From the NCBI RefSeq assembly GCF_026342015.1, contig NZ_JAPENL010000001.1:1674001-1738000 (forward strand): a DNA stretch of 64,000 nt, in the 5' to 3' direction. A model generated the notes under the pieces. The model did not search any database and was not told where the DNA came from. It saw only the letters and a list, made by a program, of their open reading frames with translations. Below are positions 1-9,600 of the stretch, piece by piece. The DNA comes from Micromonospora lupini. Its GTDB lineage: Bacteria; Actinomycetota; Actinomycetes; Mycobacteriales; Micromonosporaceae. The stretch's first letter is position 1; each line of letters starts with the position of its first letter. Both the position numbers and the translations under genes were made by a program.

Positions 1-30
1 CGGCCTGACGCGGCACTGCGGCGCCGAGTC

Positions 31-1042
<1,012 letters not shown>

Positions 1043-1050
<8 letters not shown>

Positions 1051-2896
1051 CGGCGATCACCTTCTCCAACGCGGCCTCCAGCTCACCGCTGATGAACGGC
1101 AGGCCACTGATCTTGGTGTGGGGCAGGGCGTCGACCAGGTAGCGGGCGCGCACGATGCCGGCGAGCTGGCCGAGGTTCATCTCCGGGACGACGACCCTGT
1201 CGTACGCCGCCAGGACCTCGCCGAGGTTGGCCGGCAGCGGGGCGAGGTGCCGCAGGTGCGCCTGGGCGATGGACAGCCCGCGCTGCCGCAGCGCCCGACA
1301 GGCGGCCCCGATCGGGCCGTACGTCGAACCCCAACCGAGCACCAGGACGCGAGCGTTCCCGTCCGGATCCTCGACGTCGAGGTCGGGAACGTCGATCATC
1401 TCGATGCGGGCCGCCCGGGTACGCACCATGAAGTCGTGGTTCGCCGGGTCGTACGAGATGTCACCGGTCTTGTCGGCCTTCTCCAGCCCACCGATCCGGT
1501 GCTCCAGGCCCGGGGTTCCCGGAATCGCCCACGGCCGGGCGAGGGTCTGCGGATCGCGCAGGTACGGCAGGAACCTGCCGTCCTCGCTGTTGGGAGCGGT
1601 GGCAAATTCGACTGTGAGATCGGGCAGCTCGTCGGCCGAGGGCAGCAGCCACGGCTCGGCGCCGTTCGCCACGTAGTTGTCCGACAGCAGGATCACAGGC
1701 GTCCGATACGTCAACGCGATCCGGGCCGCCTCCAACGCCGCGAAGAAACAGTCCGACGGCGACTTCGGCGCGATCACCGCGACCGGCGCCTCGCCGTGCC
1801 GCCCGTACAACGCCATGTTCAGGTCGGCCTGCTCGGTCTTGGTCGGCATCCCCGTCGACGGGCCGGCCCGCTGCACATCCACGATCACCAGCGGCAGCTC
1901 CAACGCCACCGCAAGCGAGATCGTCTCGCTCTTGAGCGCCACACCCGGACCGGACGTGGTCGTCACCCCCAGGGCCCCGCCGTACGACGCGCCCAACGCC
2001 GCCCCGACCGCAGCGATCTCGTCCTCGGCCTGCATCGTGATGATGCCGAAGCGCTTGTGCTTGCTCAGCTCGTGCAGGATGTCCGACGCCGGCGTGATCG
2101 GATACGCCCCGAGGAACAGCGGCAGCTTGGAGCGGACCGCGGCGGCCACCAGCCCGAGCGCGAGCGCCTGGTTGCCGGTGATGTTCCGGTGCCGGCCCGG
2201 CCGCATCGTCGCCGGCTTGACCTCGTAGCGCACCGAGAACACCTCAGTGGTCTCGCCGTAGTTCCAGCCGGCCCGGAAAGCTGTCTGGTTCGCCGTGACC
2301 AGGTCCGGCCGTTTCGCGAACCGACGCTCCAGGAACCGCAGGGTCGACTCGTACGGTCGGGAGTACATCCAGCAGAGCAGACCGAGGGCGAACATGTTCT
2401 TCGCCCGCTCGGCGTCCTTCTTCGCAATTCCCAGATCCGCCAGGGCGCCGACAGTCATCGAGGTCAACGCGACCGGGTGCACCACGTAGCCGGCGAGCGA
2501 GCCGTCCTGGACGGGATCGGCCGCGTAGCCCACCTTGGCCAGGTTGCGCCTGGTGAACTCGTCGCTGTTGAGAATGATGTCGGCTCCGGCGGGCAGCTCC
2601 GACAGATTCGCCTTGAGCGCGGCCGGGTTCATCGCCACCAGCACATTCGGCGCGTCGCCCGGGGTCAGGATGTCATGGTCGGCGAAATGGACCTGGAAGC
2701 TGGAGACACCCGGCAACGTGCCGGCGGGAGCCCGGATCTCGGCGGGGAAGTTCGGCAACGTCGAGATGTCGTTGCCGAGCTGGGCCGTCTCCGAGGTGAA
2801 CCGGTCGCCGGTCAACTGCATGCCGTCGCCGGAGTCACCGGCGAAGCGGATCACCACCCGCTCCACCTGCTCGACGCGTTTGCGGCTCGTCACCAT
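1043..2896 (-). CDS. korA: 2-oxoacid:ferredoxin oxidoreductase, fused gamma-alpha subunit
   Basis: This is the large subunit partner of KorB (617 aa, usual for the fused gamma-alpha form). The N-terminal gamma domain (about residues 10-200) begins with RFAGDSGDGMQLTG, the nucleotide/CoA-contact loop of this family. The alpha (pyrimidine-binding) domain follows, with LFLGAYPITPASDIL, QAEDEIAAVGAALGAS and TTTSGPGVALKSE. The reaction is reversible oxidative decarboxylation of a 2-oxoacid with CoA and ferredoxin. The ATG lies only 12 bases after the stop of the DUF5988-type gene, without an obvious Shine-Dalgarno, so it looks co-transcribed and possibly coupled. A ferredoxin gene is present at the far end of the cluster (61762-61965), but that protein is of the 3Fe-4S P450-partner type. 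A functional link to KorAB is not implied. Confidence 0.93.
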
Positions 2897-2908
2897 GGCC
2901 GCGGTGGC

Positions 2909-3127
2909 CTACTCCGCAATCCGGGTGCGCGTCGTCCAGCGGTAGACCCGCGGGCTGACGTCCGCGGCCGGATCGCCCACGACCTCGAAGTGTTCGGTGC
3001 CGCCCAGCAGCGGGATCTTGATCTTCAGCCTGGTGTCCTCGGACAGCACGATCCGCTGCTCACGCGGGACGTCCATCGGGCCGCCCTCGAGGAGGACGTC
3101 GACGACAGGGGCTCCATGATCGCTCAT
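2909..3127 (-). CDS. DUF5988-type small protein
   Basis: This 72-aa soluble protein contains VLLEGGPMDVPREQR near the N-terminus and KIKIPLLGGTEHFEVV in the middle. I recognise these as the pattern of the DUF5988 family, small proteins that recur in actinomycete natural-product loci and have no established biochemical function. The start is well set: AAAGGA lies six bases ahead of the ATG. The ATG overlaps the stop of the upstream gene as ATGA, a classical coupled start. No signal peptide, membrane segment or cysteine cluster is visible. Its position between a TTA-containing gene and korA makes it part of the divergent operon rather than of the PKS operon. Function unknown. Confidence 0.75.
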   Translation of the reverse strand: MSDHGAPVVDVLLEGGPMDVPREQRIVLSEDTRLKIKIPLLGGTEHFEVVGDPAADVSPRVYRWTTRTRIAE

Positions 3128-3507
3128 CGGGGATCCTTTCGACGGTTTCCGGGGGTGTCCACCGGTCCTGCCAACTGCCGGGACAGGTCGAGCCAGGCAC
3201 ACCGCTCGGCGGCGCTGAGCACGACACCGTCGTCGCCGGCCGGGTTGGAGGCGGCGACCGGGTCGGCCTCGGTCTTCCAGACCTCGGGCGGCGGGAAGCC
3301 CCAACAGATGGCGAGGCCCGCAAGTGACCGGTTCAGCTCGGTCAACAGCCCGGCGAGCACCGCTCGCGGTCGTCTTCGCTGGGGACGCTCGACCACGCCG
3401 ACCTCCATTACCGGAAGCGACCGGGTCGGCCGCGCCGTCAAAACTGCCAACCGCCGCTTGAACCGCTCTAAAGCCTCTGTCGACCCGACCCGGTGACGGC
3501 GGACCAT
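3124..3507 (-). CDS. Hypothetical protein, first gene of the divergent operon (contains a TTA codon)
   Basis: This is a 127-aa basic protein that I do not recognise. The first 45 residues are arginine-rich (RRHR, FKRRL, ERPQRRRPR). A hydrophobic/amphipathic middle part follows (VLAGLLTELNRSLAGLAICWG), then an acidic C-terminal half with LSAAERCAWLDLSRQLA. I chose the ATG at 3507 because a G-rich run precedes it at usable spacing. An in-frame GTG further upstream is possible but would extend across the 3522-3533 palindrome. The stop overlaps the next start (ATGA), which supports a real gene. Codon 13 (Leu) is TTA at 3471-3469, a rare codon in high-GC actinomycetes that typically places expression under the bldA leucyl-tRNA. 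It is divergent from the PKS genes and shares their control region. Confidence 0.6.
   Translation of the reverse strand: MVRRHRVGSTEALERFKRRLAVLTARPTRSLPVMEVGVVERPQRRRPRAVLAGLLTELNRSLAGLAICWGFPPPEVWKTEADPVAASNPAGDDGVVLSAAERCAWLDLSRQLAGPVDTPGNRRKDPR
3469..3471 (-). other. TTA leucine codon (codon 13) in the divergent small gene
   Basis: Read on the minus strand this in-frame codon is TTA, within Glu-Ala-Leu-Glu-Arg. TTA codons are scarce in high-GC actinomycetes and are decoded by the developmentally controlled bldA tRNA in Streptomyces. I saw no other TTA codon in this operon by eye. Confidence 0.85.
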
Positions 3508-3521
3508 CGGGAACCCCCCGC

Positions 3522-3533
3522 GGACGTACGTCC
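3522..3533. promoter_or_regulatory. Perfect 12-bp palindrome GGACGTACGTCC
   Basis: A perfect palindrome lies 15 bp upstream of the minus-strand start at 3507. It could be an operator for a dimeric regulator or a leader element of the small gene. No regulator gene is present in the window, so the ligand is unknown. Confidence 0.4.
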
Positions 3534-3584
3534 CCAGCTCGCGGCGCGTCACCGAGCCGCGTCCGCGTCCCCGTCCCCCCGGCC

Positions 3585-3614
3585 GCTTTAGCACTCGGCA
3601 AGCGGTGCCTAAGC
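3585..3614. promoter_or_regulatory. Imperfect inverted repeat, operator-like (CIRCE-like left half)
   Basis: Arms GCTTTAGCAC (3585-3594) and GTGCCTAAGC (3605-3614) pair at 8 of 10 positions around a 10-base centre. They are A/T-containing in an otherwise GC-dominated region. The bases 3588-3596 read TTAGCACTC, exactly one half of the CIRCE consensus bound by HrcA. The right half is degenerate and the spacing does not fit, so CIRCE identity is weak. A general operator for a dimeric repressor or activator is the safer reading. Confidence 0.4.
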
Positions 3615-3615
3615 A

Positions 3616-3632
3616 CCCACCACAACGGTGGG
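3616..3632 (+). promoter_or_regulatory. Leader hairpin 1 upstream of the first PKS gene
   Basis: CCCACC (3616-3621) and GGTGGG (3627-3632) form a 6-bp stem with loop ACAAC. It is not followed by a T-run. It may be part of the 5' leader or of the operator region. Confidence 0.35.
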
Positions 3633-3651
3633 GGTCTTGAGCGACAGCGGT

Positions 3652-3669
3652 CCGGGTCGACAGACCCGG
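3652..3669 (+). promoter_or_regulatory. Leader hairpin 2 directly before the PKS ribosome-binding site
   Basis: CCGGGTC (3652-3658) and GACCCGG (3663-3669) form a perfect 7-bp GC-rich stem with a GACA loop. It ends 12 bases before the GAGG Shine-Dalgarno of the first PKS gene. It could stabilise the leader or tune translation initiation. No T-tract follows, so a terminator is unlikely. Confidence 0.45.
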
Positions 3670-3681
3670 CATGAGCGAGGC

Positions 3682-3685
3682 GAGG
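3682..3685 (+). promoter_or_regulatory. Ribosome-binding site (GAGG) fixing the start of the first PKS gene
   Basis: GAGG ends five bases before the ATG at 3691, and a second GAGG lies a few bases further upstream. The next in-frame ATG (3718) has no purine-rich sequence before it. This choice decides whether the TTA codon at 3706 is translated. Confidence 0.65.
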
Positions 3686-3690
3686 TCTGG

Positions 3691-6600
3691 ATGGCGCACC
3701 CGCCCTTAGCTGCGATGTCCCCGGGCACCTCGGCCAGCACTCCGGCGCAGGAGCCGATCGCCGTCGTCGGCATGTCGTGCCACCTGCCGGGCGCTGCCAC
3801 CCCGGACGCCTTCTGGGAGTTGCTGCGCAGTGGCACCGACGCGATAGGCGACGTGCCCGAGGGCCGCTGGCCGGGTGCCGACGCCTCGGTACCCACCAGG
3901 GGTGGCTTCCTGGAATCCGTCGACAGGTTCGACGCCGGGTTCTTCGGGATCTCGCCGCGGGAGGCGGCCGAGATGGATCCCCAGCAGCGGCTGATGCTCG
4001 AACTCGGCTGGGAGGCCCTGGAGCACGCGGGCATCGTGCCCGCCACGCTGAAGGGCACCGCGACGGGCGTCTTCGTCGGCGCGATCTGGGACGACTACGC
4101 CACCCTGAGCTACCGCCGGGGCCTGCCGTCGATCTCACCGTTCACCGTGACCGGCCTGCACCGCAGCATCCTTGCCAACCGCGTCTCGTACACCCTGGGT
4201 CTGCGCGGCCCGAGCCTCGCGGTCGACAGCGGCCAGTCCTCGTCCCTGGTTGCCGTGCACCTGGCCTGCGAGAGCCTGCGTCGCGGCGAGTCGACGACGG
4301 CCCTGGTCGGCGGAGTGAACCTGAACATCACGGCCGAGAGCGCGGCCGGTACGGCCCGCTTCGGCGGCCTCTCCCCCGACGGCAGATGCTTCACCTTCGA
4401 CGCCCGGGCCAACGGTTACGTGCGTGGTGAGGGCGGCGCGCTTGTCGTGCTGAAGCCTCTGCGGCAGGCCCTGGCCGACGGCGACCGGATCCACTGCGTG
4501 ATCCGGGGTAGCGCGATGGCGAACGAGGGCGACACCGACGGCCTGACGGTGCCGGACGCGGACACCCAGGAGCGGGTGATCCGGACGGCCTGCCAGGTGG
4601 GCGGAGTGGACGCCGCCGAGGTGCAGTACGTGGAGCTGCACGGCACCGGGACCAGGCTCGGCGATCCGATCGAGGCGCGGTCGCTGGGCGCCGCCCTCGG
4701 TCGAGCGGCAGACCGCGAAGAGGCCCTGCGCGTCGGATCAGCGAAGACGAACGTCGGCCACCTCGAAGGCGCGGCCGGAATCACCGGCCTGCTCAAAGCG
4801 GTCCTCGCGATCAGTCACCGGGAGCTGCCGCCGAGCCTGAACTTCGCGACGCCCCACCCGGACATCCCGCTCGGCGAGCTGGGCCTCAGCGTGCAGACGG
4901 AACTGACACCGTGGCCGGAGCCGGACCGGCCGCTGGTGGCCGGTGTGAACTCGTTCGGCATGGGCGGCACCGACTGCCACGTGGTGCTGTCCGACGTACC
5001 CGAACAGCCGTACCCCGACCAGGCGGCGCCGCAGCCCCCCACGCAGGTGGCCTGGGTCCTGTCCGCAGTCGACGAGGCGGCGCTGCGCGGACAGGCGCGA
5101 GCCCTCCAGGAACGCCTCGCGGGTGATGCCGACACGTCCGCCGCCGAGATCGCCGCGGCGCTCGCCCAGACCCGCACGGCGTTCCCGCACCGCGCGGTGC
5201 TGATCGGCCGCGATCGGGACGACCTGGCCGGCCGTCTCGGCGCGCTCGCCGACGGGCACCCGGCCGCCGGCCTGGTCACCGGACGCGTTCGCGCCGAGGC
5301 GCCGGTCGCCTTCCTCTACACCGGTCAGGGCAGCCAACGCCTCGGCATGGGCCATGAGCTGTACCGGGAGGTACCCGCCTTCGCCCGCGCGCTCGACGAG
5401 ATCGACGAACAGTTGCGCCCGCACCTGGGCCGTTCGCTGCTCGACGTGATGTTCGCGCCGGAGGGCTCGCCCGGGGACGACCTGCTGGACCGCACGGAGT
5501 ACACCCAGCCCGGCCTGTTCGCCGTGGAGGTGGCGCTGCACAGGCTGCTGGAAGGGTGGGGCATCGTCCCCGGCGCGGTCATCGGGCACTCGATCGGCGA
5601 ACTGACCGCCGCGCACGTCGCCGGTGTGCTGTCGCTCGCCGACGCCTGCGCCCTGGTCGCCGCTCGCGGACGCCTCATGCAGGCGATCGACGCCGCCGGC
5701 GCGATGGTCTCCGTCCAGGCCGGCGCGGACGAGGTCGCCGCATCCCTGGCGGGCTACGAGGCCACAGTCGACATCGCCGCCGTGAACGGCCCACGGGCCG
5801 TGGTGATCTCCGGGGACGAGCAGGACGTGCTGCGGATCGCCGAGCGGTGGCGCGACCGCGGAGTCAAGGTCAAACGGCTGTCGGTCAGCCACGCCTTCCA
5901 CTCGCCACACATGGACGCGATGCTCGACGACTTCCGTGCGGTCGCCACCGACCTCACGTTCTCGCCGCCGACAGTTCCGGTCATCTCGAACGTCACCGGC
6001 GACGTGGCCACGGCCGAGCAACTGTGCTCACCCGACTACTGGGTGGACCACGTACGCGCCACCGTGCGCTTCGAGCAGGGCCTCACCACCCTGCTGGGCA
6101 CCGGCGTCGGCACGCTGGTCGAGGTCGGCCCCGACGGCGTCCTGGCGGCTCTGGCCCGCGACACCCTGGCCGACGCGGACGGGCCCGCCCCCACGGCGGT
6201 GATCCCGCTGCTACGCGCCGGGCAGCCCGAACTGACGGCCCTCACCCAGGCCCTGGGTCAGGTCTGGACCGAGGGTGTGCCGGTGCCGTGGACGGAGATC
6301 CACAACGGGACGCCGGGCCGCCGGGTCAGCCTGCCCACCTACGCCTTCCAGCGCGAGCGGCACTGGCTCGACGAAACCCCCGGAGCACACCGGACCGGGG
6401 TACGCCCGCAGACCGCCGGCAACCTCCTCGACCTGGTACGTGCCCACGCGGCGGCGGTGCTGGGTCATCCCTCGACGAGCGCGGTGGACCCGGCCAAGCC
6501 GTTTCGGAGTCTCGGCTTCACCTCGCTCACCTCGGTGGAGCTGGTCGGCCAGCTCGCCGCCGCGACAGGCGTCGCCCTGCCGAACACGCTGCTCTTCGAC

Positions 6601-9600
6601 TACCCGACGCCCGAGGCCGTCGCCGAACACCTGCGGACGGTGCTGACGGGTGAGCCGGAGCGGGCGGACGAGACCGGCCGCGCCCCGGTGGCCGCCGACG
6701 AGCCGATCGCGCTGGTGGCGATCGGCTGCCGGTATCCCGGCGGCATCCGGTCCCCCGAGGACCTGTGGCGGCTGCTGACCGAGCGCCGGGACGCCGTCTC
6801 CGGCTTTCCGGTCAACCGTGGCTGGGACCTCGACGGGCTCTACGACCCCGACCCGGAGCGGACCGGCACGTCGTACACCCGGCACGGCACCTTCCTGCAC
6901 GACGCCGACGAGTTCGACGCGGACTTCTTCGGGATCAGTCCCCGCGAGGCCGAGGCCATGGACCCGCAGCAGCGCATCCTGCTGGAGATCGCGTGGGAGA
7001 CGCTGGAACGCGCCCGGATCGTTCCCGCGAGCCTGCGCGGCAGCCGCACCGGTGTCTTCGTCGGCGCCACCTACCAGGACTACGGGCCGCGGCTGCACCA
7101 GAGCACACCCGCCTCGGGCGGCTACCTGCTCACCGGCCAGACCGCCAGCGTGATCTCGGGACGCATCTCGTACGTCCTCGGGCTGGAGGGTCCCGCGCTC
7201 ACCGTCGACACCGCCTGTTCGTCCTCGCTCGTCGCGCTGCACCAGGCCTGCCAGTCGCTGCGGGCCGCGGAGTGCGACCTGGCCCTGGCCGGCGGCGTCA
7301 CGGTGATGGGTGAGCCCGGCATGTTCGTGGAGTTCAGCCGCCAGCGTGGGCTGGCCCCCGACGGGCGCTGCAAGCCGTTCGCGGCCGCCGCGGACGGGAC
7401 CGCCTGGGGCGAGGGCGCCGGAATGCTGCTGCTGGAACGGCTGTCCGACGCCGAGGCCAACGGCCACGACGTGCTGGCGATCGTCCGCGGCAGCGCGGTG
7501 AACCAGGACGGCGCGTCCAACGGGCTCACCGCTCCCAACGGGCCGTCGCAGCAGCGGGTCATCCGGCAGGCGCTCGTCGGCGCCCGGCTGACCGGCGCCG
7601 ACGTCGACGCGGTGGAGGCGCACGGCACCGGCACCACCCTCGGCGACCCGATCGAGGCGCAGGCGCTGATGGCCACCTACGGCGTCGGCCGTCCGGCGGA
7701 CCGGCCCCTCTACCTGGGCAGCGTCAAGTCGAACATCGGGCACACCCAGGCCGCCGCGGGAATGGCCGGAGTCATCAAGATGGTCCAGGCGATGCGGTAC
7801 GGAACCCTTCCGGCAAGCCTCAACATCGACGCGCCGAGCCCGCACGTCGACTGGTCGCCCGGCACCGTCGCGCTGCTGACCGACCCGGTCGAGTGGCCCG
7901 CGACAGGCCGACCCCGTCGGGCCGGAGTCTCGGCGTTCGGCGTGTCCGGCACCAACGCCCACGTCGTCCTGGAACAACCGCCGACGCCGGAGCCCGCGCC
8001 GGCGCCTGCGGTCGACGACCCCGGCCCGGTCGCCTGGCTGGTCTCCGGACACAGCCCGGAAGGCCTACGGCGGCAGGCCACGGCACTCGCCCGCTGGGCG
8101 CGGTCGGCCGAACGCCCGCCGGCCGAGGTCGCAGCGGCGCTTGTCGCGGGGCGGGCCCGGCTGGACACCGGCGCGGTGGCGATCGGGTCGCACACCGACG
8201 AGCTTGTGGACGCGCTGGAGAGCCTCGCCGCCGGCCGGTCGCATCCCGGCCTGGTCACCGGATCCCGTACGTCCGGGCGAACCGTCTTCGTCTTCCCCGG
8301 TCAGGGCGCGCAGTGGGCCGGGATGGCGTTGGACCTGTTCGCCAGCACGCCAGTCTTCGCCGCGCAGTTGCGGGCCTGCGCCGACGCGCTGCGTCCGTAC
8401 ACCGGTTGGGACCTCATCGACGTCCTCGCCGAGCGGGACGACGCGCCCGCGTTGGAGGCGGTCGAGGTCGTACAGCCGGCACTGTGGGCGGTGATGGTGT
8501 CGCTCGCCCGGCTCTGGCAGCACCACGGTGTACGGCCGGACGTCGTGATCGGGCACTCCCAGGGGGAGATCGCCGCCGCGACCGTCGCCGGGGCGCTCAG
8601 CCTGACCGACGGGGCCAAAGTGGTGGCGCTGCGGGCACAGTCGTTGATCCGGATCGCCGGGCAGGGCGGGATGGCCTCGATCCCGCTCGGGGCCGCCGAG
8701 ACCGAGCAGCGGCTGGCCGAGTTCGACGGCCTGTCCGTGGCGGCGTACAACGGGCCCGCGCACACGGTGGTGGCCGGGGACGCCGACCTGTTGCGCAGGT
8801 TCACCGAGCGGTGTCAGCAGGACGGGCTCGACCCCCGCACGATCCCGGTCTCGTACGCCTCGCACACGGCGCACGTCCAGCCGTTGCGCGATCACCTGCT
8901 GGAAGTGCTGGACGGCATCGCCCCGCGCTCCTCGGACGTGCCGTTCCACTCGACCCTGACCGCGGCCGAGCTGGACACCACGGAGATGACCGCGGAGTAC
9001 TGGTTCGAGAACCTGCGCCGACCGGTACGCCTGCAGACCGTCCTGGCCGATCTGCTGGCCACCGGCCACACCCGGTTCATCGAGGTCAGCCCGCACCCGG
9101 TGCTGATTCCGGCGATCGCCGCCACGGCCGGCGACGACAGCACGACGGTGACCGGGACGCTCCGCCGCAACGACGGCGGCCCGTCCCGGTTCCTCACCGC
9201 GCTTGCCGTCGCGGGGCTCGGCGGCGCCGACGTCGACTGGGCCGGCCTCTTCCCCGCCGACGCGGCGCCCGTCGACCTGCCCACCTACTCCTTCGAGCCG
9301 CAGCGGTACTGGCTGCGCCCCGTCGCCGGCAGCGACGTGCCCTCGGCCGGCCTCAACGCGACGGAACACCGGCTGCTCGGCGCCATGATCACCACCCCGC
9401 GTGAGGACGGTCTGTTGCAGACCGGCCGGATCTCGCTCACCGCGCACGGCTGGCTCGCCGGGCACATGGTCAACGGTCAGGTGCTGTTCCCCGGCACCGG
9501 GTTCGTCGACCTGGCCCTGCACGCCGGTGAGCAGGTCGACTGTGACCTGCTCGACGACCTGACCATCGAGGCGCCGCTGCGGTTGGCGCCGACGTCCGCA

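Larger units (their letters stand above)
3508..3690. promoter_or_regulatory. Divergent intergenic control region
   Basis: These 183 bases separate the start codons of the korAB operon (minus) and of the 58-kb PKS operon (plus). They must hold the promoters of both. The region contains a 12-bp palindrome (3522-3533), an imperfect inverted repeat (3585-3614) and two hairpins (3616-3632 and 3652-3669). The first three lie between the starts and the last sits just before the PKS ribosome-binding site. I see no convincing -35/-10 pair by eye. It is the only gene-free stretch over 100 bases in the window. Confidence 0.8.

Noticed and set aside
3628..3690. Upstream GTG start for PKS 1 at 3628.
   Set aside because: It lies within the leader hairpin region without a Shine-Dalgarno; ATG 3691 has GAGG at five bases.
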